Origin: Talinum fruticosum
Lineage: Eukaryota; Streptophyta; Magnoliopsida; Caryophyllales; Talinaceae
Direction of reading: 5' to 3'
DNA length: 64,000 nt
Assembly (NCBI GenBank): GCA_021018815.1
Contig: JAITYX010000002.1
Coordinates: 14,539,001-14,603,000, forward strand
Within the stretch, counting starts at the first letter, position 1. Every line of letters begins with the position of its first letter. The notes below the pieces were generated by a model that was given only the letters and a program-made list of their open reading frames with translations, was not told the DNA's origin and did not search any database. Below are positions 1 through 13,145 of the stretch, piece after piece. The position numbers were made by a program, and so were the translations under genes.

Positions 1-324
1 ATCAGCTGTAGAAATACTGCACTTCCATCACAAAGATTGTCACTCTAGTTGTCAATGTAAGAGTAAATCGGTAAACTTTTCATTCATAAATCTGTCAATA
101 AGAAGGAACACATACTAGCTCCAAACCATAACAGCAAGGAATGCCTCCTAAACTTATAACACTAGGAAACTTCCCCACATTTTTACAATGGTAAGACAAT
201 CTTGTTTTTTACTACAAAGTGGAATGAACACGTAATCTATTCCCTGTGGTTACTCGGTCAGACTAACCATTCCTGCGGTTAACCATCAACTAGATAGACG
301 CATGCCTAAGAACTAAGAAAACAA

Positions 325-3300
325 TCATAAAAGGGAGGTCTTGCTGTTTCTCCATCCATAAGATCTCCTCCTCATGCTCGGGGGTGAGAAACTGAGACCA
401 AACATCCCTTTGAGGGCCCGCCCTTGCTCTGAGAACTTGACTAATTTAGCAACAATGGCTGCACTCTCCAAGATATGGTCCTTGTCCTCGGTCTCTGTCC
501 ACAACTTAGAAACAAGCTGTTGTCGCCTACGCTTGGAGTCCAATCTGATATCCCATTTCTGGTAGAGCTGCTTTCTCTCTTCGTCAGAGAATCTTTTCTT
601 GATCAGCTTGCTCAGTGTCTCCTTCTCTCTTTTAAGGGCCTTTTCACTGTTCCATCAACAAACACAAAAGAATTGATTAATTGGCTGCTTGGATTAGGCT
701 TGTACTAAATAGCAATAAATAAGCAAAATCACCAAGTGCCAAACTGGATGTTGTAGTTTGTATAACAAGCTACTAGCTCGAGACAGAAAAGGACATAGAA
801 ACCATTTTAAAGTTGTTTCATGTAACGCTTCGAGTCTATCGTAAAAAATTCCAGCACTAATATTCATTTTTCCTCCCATTTATTTGCAATCTCCCACCAT
901 CCCACTGTTCAACAACCACCGCATAGCATAAATCCACCAAAGTGAAGTCTGGATAAATCCTAGTAAAAAGCCATACCCCTAGTAAGCGGCAATGCTGCTT
1001 CTGAAGGACCCACAAAAACATTTCTGAAATCAACATTGTTAACATTTTTTAAAACAGGCTAGAAAGCTGGCTAAGAAATGTATAGGAAGTCACTTTTATG
1101 TGGATCAATGACCTATACATGCAACCATAGTCAAAATTAGCATAGAACTATACATGCAAGCACGCATCATGGATCATAGGTAGACAAGGCATTAGAAAGA
1201 GGACAACCTTGAAGCCAGTGTTTGGGTGTGTCCGCCTTCAATGCTGGGGTTACCATGAGAAAATGTATCCTTGAGGAAGGTTAGCCTCCTTAGCTCTACC
1301 TCTAGGTAAATGGAGTCTGTAGGATCACCGTTAAAAAGAAGGAAGAAGTAGGTCCTGTGAACCAATGAAACATTGCAAGTTTCCCAAAGCTCAATTATTG
1401 CTCGCTGTAGTTTCTCAAATCGCAGAGTCCAGTCCAAAGGACTGTCTGCTGAGTCAAGCATAGCATCCAATCCCGCATCTTTCAAGGTCTTCCTTAAATC
1501 ATCAGGAACCTAGCATACCAACAAAAAATGAATGTCAAAGTCAGACAGTATCAGAACATCATTGCCAACAGAAAATTAATAAATCTGCTCCAAACATACA
1601 CCACCAACCAAAGGATGCTCTATCAGCAAAAAGAAATAGCAGGCAGCTCATATACTAATGACATATCTGTTCTCACAAGAAAATTGAGTGAAAATAACTG
1701 TATTGCTAACCTGTCCTTCACCAAGTTGCTTCTCATACTGAAGCTTAGCATCCTTGAGACCAGCAACAAATGTCTGCACACTGGTAATCTCTTCATCAGT
1801 GATATTCTTGCTGCTCTGTGATTTTAAATCTTCAATAAAATCAGTCCCTGCAGATGAGTGAGAGCCATTCCTCAATAACTTTGCAGAGTTGGCACTGTAA
1901 TCCAGTGCAGAGAATCTTCTTAATGCTCCTGGTCTCTCTGTGAAGTCATTCTCAACTTCACTTGGAGGGGTTCTCCCAGAAAACTCTTCTTTTCCAGAGG
2001 GAAAAGATGAGCCGTTCACCAGATTATTTCTACAACTCTGACTCCGAGTGAGATTTAGACTCCTAGAACTTGATGCATCTGCTGCATCATCCCGTGAGGA
2101 TGAATTGTCAGGATAGCGACAGAGGGAATCAATGGACCTCTGCACATCCTGGATCCTCTCTTCCAATGTGCCATACGAAAAACCATTCTGATGTGTGCTC
2201 CTACCTAAGCTGCCATTGTCAGCAATATGTCCATTAGAATATGTAACTGAAGACATTTGCCCATTTTCACCAATTGGTGATGCACGTGACGGGAATCTCC
2301 TATCAGCTCTAGAATCTTCCATCTCAATGCAGCGAACATCTTTGCACTGGTCATCAGGATCCCCATATTGAACATGCTTTCTTCATCATGTTCAAATACC
2401 TGAGACAATGGATCCCCAATGGAACTTTCATCCTCTCCATCTTGGACACCGTCCACATAATCACCATTTACACTGGACCAGTCATCTCCCCATTTTTTCG
2501 GTGCTTTCCACTTGTTAGGGTATTTACGTCCTTCCTGATTAGGAAAGCAAACCAAGAATTATAACAAATACAATCTCTGTCACTTCTTTTCCCAATTGAT
2601 TGAGAGACTAGAGAGCCAGTCAATACTCAATAGAAGCATGGTTGGTATGCAATAGGTGATTAAAAGAAGTAAAAGGAATTAGATATGTGTATCACTTGCT
2701 CTGTACCTGTTTATTAGGTGATTGATCATTTCCAATTAGTTGCAACAAATCCTCGACTCGTGATTGAGCAAGATCTCGTTGCCTGGTCAGTTCTCTTATC
2801 TTCTTCTCCATCTGAATATTACGAAAGATCTTGGTGGTTTAGTGATGTGCCATGTTCCAGGCTTCCAGCAAGAAACCGGACAATACAGTTGAAAATCCAA
2901 AAAGATCACCATGTTTTATAAAGAACTATCAGGCAAAGGGTATATAGATGACAATGACAATGGATGGCCAGGAAAGAAACAGAGAATGGGGCGTGTGTGC
3001 GTGTGCTTTTTAGGAAGGAGAGAAAATCCAAAAATGCATCAGATACAGTGTGTCCGACATTTTTACTGATTCTATGTCGCCGTTGCCATAAGAATAAGGA
3101 TTAACAAATATGAAGATCTACAAAGACTGAATTTGCATGCTAAACTGTTCAATACTCACGATCAAGGTAATCCAATCCAATTGTAGAATAGAAAAGGTAA
3201 TTGGAAAAACACTAAACATTGAACTTGTAATGCAAAACAATACCTTTTCAATTTGAAGATCTTTCTTTCTGATTGTCGCTGAACAATTACAAGATGATGA

Positions 3301-6300
3301 TGTGGGTGCCGGACTTTTTAACTCACTCTCCAGTCTAGCCAGTTCCTTTTGCAAGTGTTTTACCAATGCTTTATCGGACATGACAACATTCACCTGTGCA
3401 TTTGTTGTAACCTCTTTTGCGCAACTGGCAAACAACAGTGTGTTTCTAGATTGCTCCACATGGCTACGTGCAGGGCTTAAAGTGCAGATGATAGTAGTTC
3501 TAGCATTGCCTCCCAAGCATGGCTGAAGTATGCGGGTGAGTTTAGAGTCCCTATAATTGATGTGACCTTGTCTTCCTTTGCTGCAGAAAACAAAGAACAC
3601 CAGATAAATAGGAGTAACCGAATAAACATGCTATCCTGGAGCACTTACTGTTTCAATATTTAAGAAAGTAATATCCAAATCTTAATCCCAACCATCCTCT
3701 GAAAGTCTCTCATGATTGGGGTTTTTTTGGTGGGGGGGATTTAGTAACCTTAACCCTGAATTGCAGAGAGGCTATTCCCATTAGACGCTAGATTAAAAAC
3801 CACTGATACCCTAATACTCCATAAAAAGGAGAATAAAAGAGGCATTCAGCTTCAATCTACTAAAATCCAAGCTGAAAAAAAATTGCAAACTTGGCTCTTT
3901 TTTAGCTCTCCGACATTGGAGAAAAAATCATGAAGTAATTTGAGCCAACAAATTCAAAGGAAGAGAGAATTGAAAGGGAGGGAGAATGCTTCTCAGAAGT
4001 AATATTTCTTAGCTCCCTAAATAAGCAATATTCTCAACTCAATCGCTATCCATCAAACTAAATATGGACCTGTAGAAGGTTTGATGAGGGCTTATATTTT
4101 GAGAAAATTGCTCCTCAGAATTGCCAGTAAACGACGTACTTATTTGATGTTAAACCGACAACTCCAAAAGATATGGTTCTAGATCATTAGATAAAAGCAC
4201 TCAAACAAAAGCATGACTTCAGTTACCACATCTACAACTAGGAAATGTTGATGTCCTTACAAATTTCTGGTTATGTGCAACTAAAAGGAGCATGTATTAC
4301 AGTTCAATTAGAACAGGGAATAAGCCAAATGTTTCTGATGCTTTTACCCAAGCTCAGAGCCTCAGACTCTATTGAAGGCTTACGGTGTCTCTCTGTGACA
4401 TCCGCCAAACAAGTCAAGGATATAACACCCTCTGATCCAATCTGTATCATGCCGTGTACATTATCATTTAGACGAGCTCTGGCCAGCAGCCATTTGTTTA
4501 TATTAAACCTCAATAAGAAATGCCAGACATCATGTGAAGAATATAATATGGAGGTTAAATGGCGAAGCACCTTAGCTTGCGGATAACATTTCCTAGAGTC
4601 AGCAGACTCCGGTTTATATGGCATCCTTCCTTCAACCGTGTCCCGGCTGACATTGCCTGAGATGCACGTTCACTTCCTGCCAGGTCAATAAAAAACTGGA
4701 GAAGAAAACCACAAATTAATGTTGCTTCAACAATCATAACCAAGATCTGAAAACATATTATATAGAAAGAACAATGCGTCCACATTAATGATGCAGTAAC
4801 CATATCGCTCCACATGCTAATCCAGAAAGTTAATTGATCAAAGCAATAGAGGCAAAAAATGGAAAAAGAAACACAAAGAGCTAATCTTTGTTCTCACCAC
4901 ACTAGCAGAAAGGGTACTTGAGTTTTCCTTTCCAAGGAACTCGCGAGCAGAACTTTCAATGGTCTGCAAAAGTCAAAATGGTACAGTCACAATAAAGAAG
5001 GTAAACATAAATAATCAGCGACAAAGAGCAGAGCAAGAGGTATACCAGCTTAAGAATTTGATGAGATCGCGAGCTTTGTTCATTCAAGGAGGTTTCTCCT
5101 ATCTTCCTTTGGGCTGTAGTGTCATGTAAGAGATAAGTATTTATATAGAGATATAACGATATAATGACCCATGTTAATAGAACTCTGCAGCCTTCATATT
5201 TACCTTCACAAATAGACATAAGTTTCTTTAAATGGCTCCAATCCTTCACAGTTTCTTCAGTCAGTTTTTCCACAATGGTTCCTTTCTGGTGAAACATAAT
5301 CCCTTAGCAATTTTCCATTGCAAAATATAGTTTGCCCTTACAAAAAAAATTACCTCAGGATCATCAAGTATCCTAAGAGCTGTATTATCTGAGATGAGGA
5401 GGTCCCTAACATTTTCGTTGTAAATCTCCATGGCAGAGAACTTCAGGACAAATGCTCTTTCCTCGTGCTGGAAGAGAACAGTAGCTTACTTTAAACAAAA
5501 CAGCCTGATGCACTTAGTGGCCCAAAATAACAACTGATGCTTTTTGTTACCCTTTGTATATAATCATATATATCTGCCACTGTGTATTCAGTTATTCCCC
5601 TCATGGTGTATGTTTTTCCACTGCTTGTCTGTCCGTAAGCAAAAACGCTGGCTGAGGAGAAGAACAGGCTTGGTAAAACACTATAGATAGTACATTACTG
5701 AAAGGAATAACATTACAGAAAGAAGACAAAAGCAACAACATTTCACTTACAGTTGATGCCGCTAACAACAGAAAGGGCAATTTCCTTTGTCCCCTCCTCA
5801 TACACTTGCTTTGTTGAGCAGTCCCCTGAAAACACTCTGTCTATCCACCAGATATAGACAAGAACATGAAAGATAATAGAAATGTAAGATTTTGCACTTC
5901 AGTGAACATATCTATCATCCTTTTCAGAAGTTACATATCCATTCCAAAGACACTCCCTAGTTTCAGAATACATTTTTAATTACGATAAATCCTATGTGTT
6001 GATTCTACACATAATGTTGAAAGTTCATAAGCCTGACAAAATTCAAGGAGGCTTCACCAACAGCTAGGTTGGTGATAAAGAATAGAGCAGAGGGCTCAAT
6101 GTTGGACAAACTCACGTTTAAAAATTTGCTTACCATAGGAGTATGCTGTAGGAAGCCCAGAGCGTTCCTGAAGACTATTCCTGTACAAGACGGTGCTTTC
6201 ATTGATACATTCCCAATCTGCTACTTCACTGTTAGACATCTCCTTCTCGCTTAAGGGCCTCAATCTGACCAAAACCAAGATCTTCTCCTCTCGGCCACCC

Positions 6301-6356
6301 ATCGGTCCTTGCACCTTATCAGACTTGCTCAAATCTTCAGCACAAATAGCCCCCAT
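325..6356 (-). CDS. KIN-7 subfamily kinesin (NACK-type C-terminus), 13 coding exons
   Basis: Plus-end-directed microtubule motor of the plant KIN-7 group; relatives act in division or cytoskeletal transport. Coding exons in order: 6134-6356, 5751-5840, 5551-5651, 5354-5467, 5204-5285, 5046-5113, 4898-4963, 4571-4695, 3244-3580, 2707-2811, 1711-2534, 1208-1509 and 325-646. All introns are GT-AG and the phases agree. Visible motor motifs: P-loop GQTSSGKT (residues 111-118), switch [11 protein letters not shown] (about 212-221), switch II DLAGSE (252-257), then a neck and coiled coil. The last two exons carry the NACK_C (DUF3490) region, with [14 protein letters not shown] and [16 protein letters not shown]. 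The length is about 919 aa, normal for the family. The start MGAICAED lies just before the conserved [17 protein letters not shown]. One base is missing within exon 1711-2534, at the C-run 2361-2364 (G-run on the coding strand); the sum of exons is one short of a multiple of three. By family it resembles Arabidopsis At2g21300/At4g38950; my KIN-7 letter assignment is uncertain. Confidence 0.93.
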
Positions 6357-6364
6357 TCAACAGC

Positions 6365-7700
6365 TCTGCCAAGCAGATTTTCAAAGGACAAAATCCATTG
6401 CAACACATTCAATGAACAAATTGGGTTTTTAAAAAAAAAAAAGAACATCAAAATTCCTCCCTGAAGTGGGATAAACACCAGAGATCACTCACACTATTTT
6501 GTTCTTGAATGCAAGCAGGCCAAGTCAGTTATCAAGTCCGAAAAGCATTACTATCCACATCCCCCAAAAGAAACAGGACGTCCCAACAGCTCAGAAAAGG
6601 CAGATATGTTGCTCCTGCAAGCACAAAAGCTAGATATAGCCCTTTTGTTTGCTTTCTTTAAATTGGATGCTATTAATCGGAAAAGGGCTCATAATCATCG
6701 AAAGGCACGAGTATTATCATGGGGTTATTTGGTGATAAAGCGTTATTGTTTGATCTTTCCTCTCAAGCTTCATAAAAGAAGCCAAGTACATTCCATTCAA
6801 AACGTGATAGCATAAAACTTTTCCGTATCGCAACCAGATATGCTTTGAGGTTAAGTTACAAGAATGACGGGGGCCCACTTCAGCTAAAGCAACCACAATC
6901 CCGAGCAATGCGCGGTGCCTCATCTCCTTTTCCAAAAATCTCTCTCTCTCTCTCTCTCTCTCTGTGAAAACCCTTGAATGAAGAATGTCACAGTCAGTGA
7001 TGGAGATGTGAACTCTGTGATCTCCCTAACGCCTCACACATTTACAATGCTCAATAAATTTCTCGGATTTCTACTGTTCACCCAAAAATATCAATGAAAC
7101 AGGCCAAAAATCCTTAAAATTAGAAGAAAAAAATATTAAAAAATGCAGAATCGAATCGAGATCGAGGAATGTCGTCGCAAGCGTTGATATTCTGATCAGT
7201 TAGAATCAAAATGTTGCAATGAGAAACCAAAACAAAAATTCTACCAACTCTTACAGATTTTCATAGCGAGAAACTTAAAAACGGCAAAATCGAGAGCTGA
7301 AAATTGAAAATGAACTAGCAATTGAAGAAGAAGAGTGATAGTGTACCTGTCGAAAAACACCTTGACTTGCTTTACAGGTGTGGACGATGCAACAGCAATA
7401 TCAACAACTCCCAATCTTAGATCCTCGAAACTCCCACTCCAATCTCTCTCCTCATTTCTCTCCCCAGAACCTCAGCACATTCCCTCCCCCTCTCCCTTCC
7501 CCTCCCCCTCTCTCTCTCTCTCTCTCTCCTCAATGCTCAGTTTCAAAACCCAGACATTGATTATGATATCCCTTTTTTCCTCTCTCCCTCTGGAAATGTT
7601 GAACTCAAGCTGCCGGCCTAAAAGAGGAGAGAGAACAGGGAAAGGGGAGCGGCACTTTTTTACGCAGAGGGGTAGTTTCGGAAACGCGGAGTGAAATCTA
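6365..7700 (-). promoter_or_regulatory. KIN-7 5' leader: non-coding first exon, leader intron and promoter-proximal region
   Basis: On the minus strand a good donor (CAG/GTACAC, exon ending at 7347) and an acceptor (TTGGCAG/AG, exon resuming at 6365, nine bases before the ATG) bracket a leader intron of about 980 bp. The putative first exon above 7347 is a GA-rich tract on the coding strand, with a CT microsatellite at 7508-7528; a second CT run sits in the intron at 6940-6963. The transcription start cannot be fixed from sequence, so the upper boundary is approximate. Confidence 0.55.
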
Positions 7701-10700
7701 ACCACCTTGACCCACTCTCTCTCTTGCATCTCGGGTTGCGTACGGCGCGCCGCTATGAAATTACCTATTTGCACCTATCCTTCCTGTAGTGACTGGCGAG
7801 AAGACTGGGAAACTGTCACGTGGCGGATAAAGATGGGAGGGTGTAAGGTGCAACGCGGGAGTACGTGATCTACCTGCTAGGTTGATATATCACCCTTAAT
7901 CAGATGAGATATGATGTATGCAAAATCAAACTCACATCTTTATCAATAATTTTTAAAATTTTATCAGTTATACCAATTAAAAGTTTATTCAAATTAATAT
8001 GGATATTAATATTTATTTCTATTTTTTACTTATTTCAGCTCATTTTTTCCGTTTATATTTATTTTTGTTTATTTCTATTCATTTCTACTATAATAGTTAC
8101 GAGCTGATTTTATCAATCATTTCGAATATGCCCTACAAAGTATAGTTAGGTTATATATTGACAATTAACAATCAAATATTAGCAGTTATTAATTTTTATT
8201 AATAATTATCTAATATTTATTATCAATTACCAATTAGATTCGGGACATGTTCGAATTTACATACGAAACGCACATAAATATAAATATAAACAGAATCGAA
8301 TATAAAAAGTAGAAACGAAATAAAGGAGAAAAGGAGAACATAAAAGAATATAAACAAATAGAAATAAAATATTAAAATAAAAAAGAAACGAATATAAATA
8401 AATGTAAATAAATATAAAATAACATAACTAAACATAAAATATAAATATATTTTATTTTTATGTAAAGTTCAACATAGCCTCCTATTAAATCCTAAAATGA
8501 AATATAATGCATGAGGTTTAGGTGTACCAAAGTGGCGAGGAGCTAAAATATGTCAAGTTCATTTGGGAATTGGGAGCGGTTTGCAGAATATGATGCTTTT
8601 TTTTTTTCCTTTTTTGTTTAGTTTTCAAGACGGGAGTGTTGAGGAAACATGGAAGATGGGAACAAATTGAAATGTGAGGACTTGCGCATGGGAGAACGTG
8701 AGATATTCATTCATTAATGAAGACTTGACCGTTACACACAATCGCTAAAGGACAAAGCCGTCTTTTTCCTTTCCATTCCATATTTCTGCCTCCTCTCACC
8801 TCTTCATTTTTTTCCGTTTTTCTTGTCCTTATTTTTTGGGACATCTCTCAGGAATCAATTCATGTAAGCTGCAAAACTAATGAAGAATTAATCAGTACCC
8901 CCAAACAAAAAATTACTGAAGAATTGGGCATCTTTAAAGTTGTATATAAAATACGCGTAAATATAAACTAAATAGAAACCAACATAAACAAATATAAAAG
9001 AATAGAAACAAATATAAAAAAGTAGAAACGAACATAAACGAAAAGAAATGAGTTGTTAAAATAGAAACGAACGAACATAAAATAACATAGGCTAATATAA
9101 ACATAAATATATTCCGTTTTCATGTAATTTCGAATAAACCCTTAACTAGAAAAAAAAAGACTCATAAAGAGTTTTCATTGATTAAAAAAGGATTATAAAG
9201 ATCATTTTATATCATTAAAATCTTTTTTATACAATAAGAAAAGAAGAGATAATAAGTAATGATAGAATGACTTATAAATAATATTCTTTTTCAAAAATCT
9301 AAGGAAAGATTTTTGTAATTTATTGAGTTTTTCATTTAAATTAGATAAAAATAAGTGAAGAAAAATCAAATTTCACAAAAAATATCCGAATCCAACGTCG
9401 TGTTTTAGGACACAATGTAGTCTAATCTAATGTATCACAATAACGATAGTAGAGTTTTGGTCAACTTCCCTTCATTAGTAAACATAAATATGGTTAATGC
9501 TCTGAATATGCTTTGACCATATTACCCCTGTAATCCTCCTCTTGGCTGGCTAATGCCCAAATGCTGACATATTTAACTTTTGAGAAGTCAAAGGAGTGAG
9601 TTGGTAAAATGCACTAATCAGCTTTCCATGGTCACACATGAAATGTAATAATAATTTCACTAGCTAGCTAATCAGTGATTAGCGCGGTGCCATGTTCATT
9701 CTTTTTTCTCCCGCTTTTTTTTTTTTTTTTTGGGTTTAAAATAAAGTTGAATAAAATGCAAAACATACAAAAATCATGAGATTTCAAGTGTAACTGCTCA
9801 CCATCTACATCATAAAAGCCTAAATCAACGCTGTAAAAATTTTCTCATCAAAAGGATATCAACTTTTACTTATTATTACATATGCGACAGTACGTTTTTT
9901 TTTTTTCTTCCAGAAGAGCTCCAAACTCATGAAACTCATTCAATTCAAATCTTCCACGACAACTTATTAACTGATAATAACGGGTATGGGGTTGTTGGTA
10001 ACTTATTATTGTCGGCATATTTTATAATTCACTATGATTAAGCATCATTCACCAAATACGATAATATTAAGACTTTTAAGGTCGTTTTTAAAGTATCTCT
10101 TTCGAGTATCGCCTCAACCTAAACCTTAAACTTGAAATCGACGATATTTGAAGAAGTTTTATAAAACGATTATTGAAATTCAAAATTACAATATCTCACA
10201 TACAAAGAAACCAATTTTTAATGTAGAGAGTCTACACTTGTTTGACTCTTCTTAGAGCAAGAAGTAATTAACATTATTATGAATTCAACCAACCCCGAGT
10301 ATTTATGAGAGTATTGAATTAGGGGGGATGATTAGGTTTACCAAACCATACTAATTAGCCACCAACATCCAACGATCGTGTGCATAAATATGCATTTATT
10401 CTTCTTAATTACTTCACGTTTATTTCTCCTTCAGCTTTACTAATGAGGGACAAACTTTTCTCAACCACTAGCTATGAGCTTGTTTATTATTAGTTTTATT
10501 GTGTACGTTTTGTGAAGCAGTCGAATATTCCACCTATGTTACAATATATGTCACTTTAGTTAACTTTTTCGTTTCACATGATAATATTTTTTACTTTACA
10601 ATCCAAATGATGACAAATATTGTGAAACAATTGTACGTTTACCGATACTAGCTCGTAAGTAACAACAATTAACGCAACATAAGTTGTGGAGTAGTATTTT

Positions 10701-13000
10701 ATTTATCCCATTAAATATAGTAGGCTAATATATAAGACTTCTTTTTATATATATATATGATTGAATATATATGCAACATTTAAAATGCTATTAGACTCTT
10801 AAGCATATCCCCCGCCCCCCCAACGTGACCTCCATAACTCCTCAAATATTTTGCATCTTTTTTCTTCGGACTTTTTTTATATATTTATTCTGGAATGTTT
10901 TTAAACATATGTTATGCCCACACACCAAAAAAAAAAAAAAAAAAAACCAAAAAAAGGTTTTACTTTCTTTTTTGAAAAAGTTATTTTCGTTTTATGCCTT
11001 CAGTAGCTTAAAAACACTGAGCCCAATCCAAAGCCCATGAATACAGTGATTGATGCTGAATTTTCTGAGTACCTGAAAGGGTTTCGGCCCAATTTCCACT
11101 TCTGCTATCTTTCCATGGCTCCTTATAGCTAGGCCTTTCGCAAGACGGCCTACTGCTTAAAGTTTTTTTGCCACATTACTAAATTCAAGGTCGGACGATG
11201 CATTAATTGGTAAAATTTAAAATTTGATTTTACTTTCATCCTATTCATCTAGTGTAAGTACATTAAGTCTTGAAAAATCAATTATATTTTATTTAAAACA
11301 GATGAAATACTAATCTTCATTTTCACAATCTACTCTTAACGCTTGCAAAAACTTCGAATTCTGGTCAAAATCAAGCCTGAAAAATTGATAAATGTCTAAA
11401 ATTCAAACGATTCTTTTGTCCAAATATCCAGATTTTTCGAGTCGGACAATATGGACAAGACTAAATTCGGGTCAAAATAGGGTTCAAACAACAACAATTG
11501 AAAAAATCTTATATCCGAATTTTTTCAAATGGGACAAATACAAATAATCGGATCGGATAAAATTTTACTAGCATGATGTACTCCTATTAGATATCTTTCC
11601 ATAGGGTTCCTTTACCCTAATAAGCTAAAAATAATAATGAGAATAGTAATGGGTAGAAACATGAATGATAGGTATCCACATGTGAAGGTGATTAAAATGG
11701 GAAATGAGATAGTGGTTGAATATAAAAGGCAATGGGGGTCCTTCAAACAATAATTGCCAGACCATAAAAATTAGGATACACCTCTAAACATTAACCTGTC
11801 ATTATCTTCAATGGATTCATTAGTCACTTTGCTTTCACAATATTTAAATTTAAAACTAAAATTAAAATTACAATTTTCTAGAAAAAAATATGAAAAGCAA
11901 AGTAGTATTTTATTTGTGGTGTAAAATTGCCGAGGTAGGGCAGCTTGGGTTATGAGATTAGTGGCTGAAAATGCAGAGAGAGAAGCTTCTCACTCCTCAC
12001 CATGACCCGCCACTCTTCTCCCTCGACTCTTCCTGGCCATTATTTTTAGATATGCACGTGATACTCAAATCCTTACCCACGTGACTTTCTCAGTCGGTGT
12101 CTCTCTTCCTTCCATCTTCTTCGTGCCTTACAAATTACAATCCTCTCGACTCTACACTGTCAAGCCTCGTTTTAAAAATTAAATAAAATTAAATTAGCAA
12201 TATTATTACATTTGTTTGTACAAAACTTTGTTAGTTAAAGGACACCGGCCAACTTTAGTAAAATTTAAAATGTGATTTTGATTCATTTATAAAGTTTTGA
12301 CCATTGTATCTAAGAATAATAACATTGATAAATAAATAATGTTTATATATCTATATTTTTTCACATTTAATCATCTATTTTCTCATGCTTGAACTAATAT
12401 TGGTCCATAAAATGACATATCTTTATCGCCATCTTTTGTTTTCTATTCATAAGATTCAAACTCAATACTTTACTTTATTCAAATATACGCCAAACCATTT
12501 AAAAAATAATAATCTATATTTATATATATGGATTAAATGTATAGTAATAAACTAACCTTATGGTAACTATTTTTGAGGATTAGATGTACTTTTTAATCGA
12601 TAAATTTGAAAATTAATTACGAATGTGTGGTTACAATGTTTTTTCTTTATTTTAACTAATTTTTCTTATTCAACGGATAATGATAAGAAAAACTTTTTGA
12701 TGTTATCTATTACTAGAATGTGATGTATGAGTGTAACTAGTGTAAAACATCAACATGTAATATGTTGCACTTATGCATTACAATTTGATTTTATTTTTTA
12801 AAAAAAGGAAAATAGAGAGCGTGGGGTTCAAAACCTTGGAGGAGTGAGGAAGGTAGCGTGAAGGGCAATGTCCAACCGAAAGAAGGGCGAACAAATAGAA
12901 ACACAAAGAAAGGCAAGACAAATTTCAATTTCTTTCAACTTCCATTCTCATTCCTGTCATTTTATTTATTTATCCTTTTTTTCTTCCAACTTTTAGATTG
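7701..13000. other. AT-rich intergenic region between KIN-7 and the B-box gene
   Basis: I see no convincing gene here. It holds clusters of A-rich repeats (7990-9110), poly-A/T runs, a C-rich patch at 10809-10820 and a decayed sequence at 11340-11570 resembling the 262-bp MITE at 32078. The short open frames at 7904, 8223 and 10825 are low-complexity AT translations. The last 1 kb before 13146 should contain the B-box promoter, but no TATA box stands out. Confidence 0.6.
7990..9110. repeat. Dispersed A-rich repeat clusters in direct and inverted orientation
   Basis: Two blocks on the plus strand (about 8270-8440 and 8945-9110) consist of short units of the form RTAGAAACRAAYATAAA. A third block at about 7990-8100 is the same pattern in reverse complement. 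The best shared core is ATAAACGRAAARAAATGAG, seen near 9035-9053 and, reversed, near 8035-8060. The arrangement resembles a decayed foldback or MITE-type element, but I could not define ends or a target duplication. Confidence 0.5.
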
Positions 13001-13145
13001 AAAACTCCGTAGTTCGCTGCTCAGAACTACCAACCAATCTCAGAAGGAAACTCGGAGTTGAATCGGGCGGATGTCTTAGACAGGCACCCATGAGAAACAA
13101 TTCACAGCTAGCTAGCTAGAGAGGAGAGACAAAATCAGAGACTGA

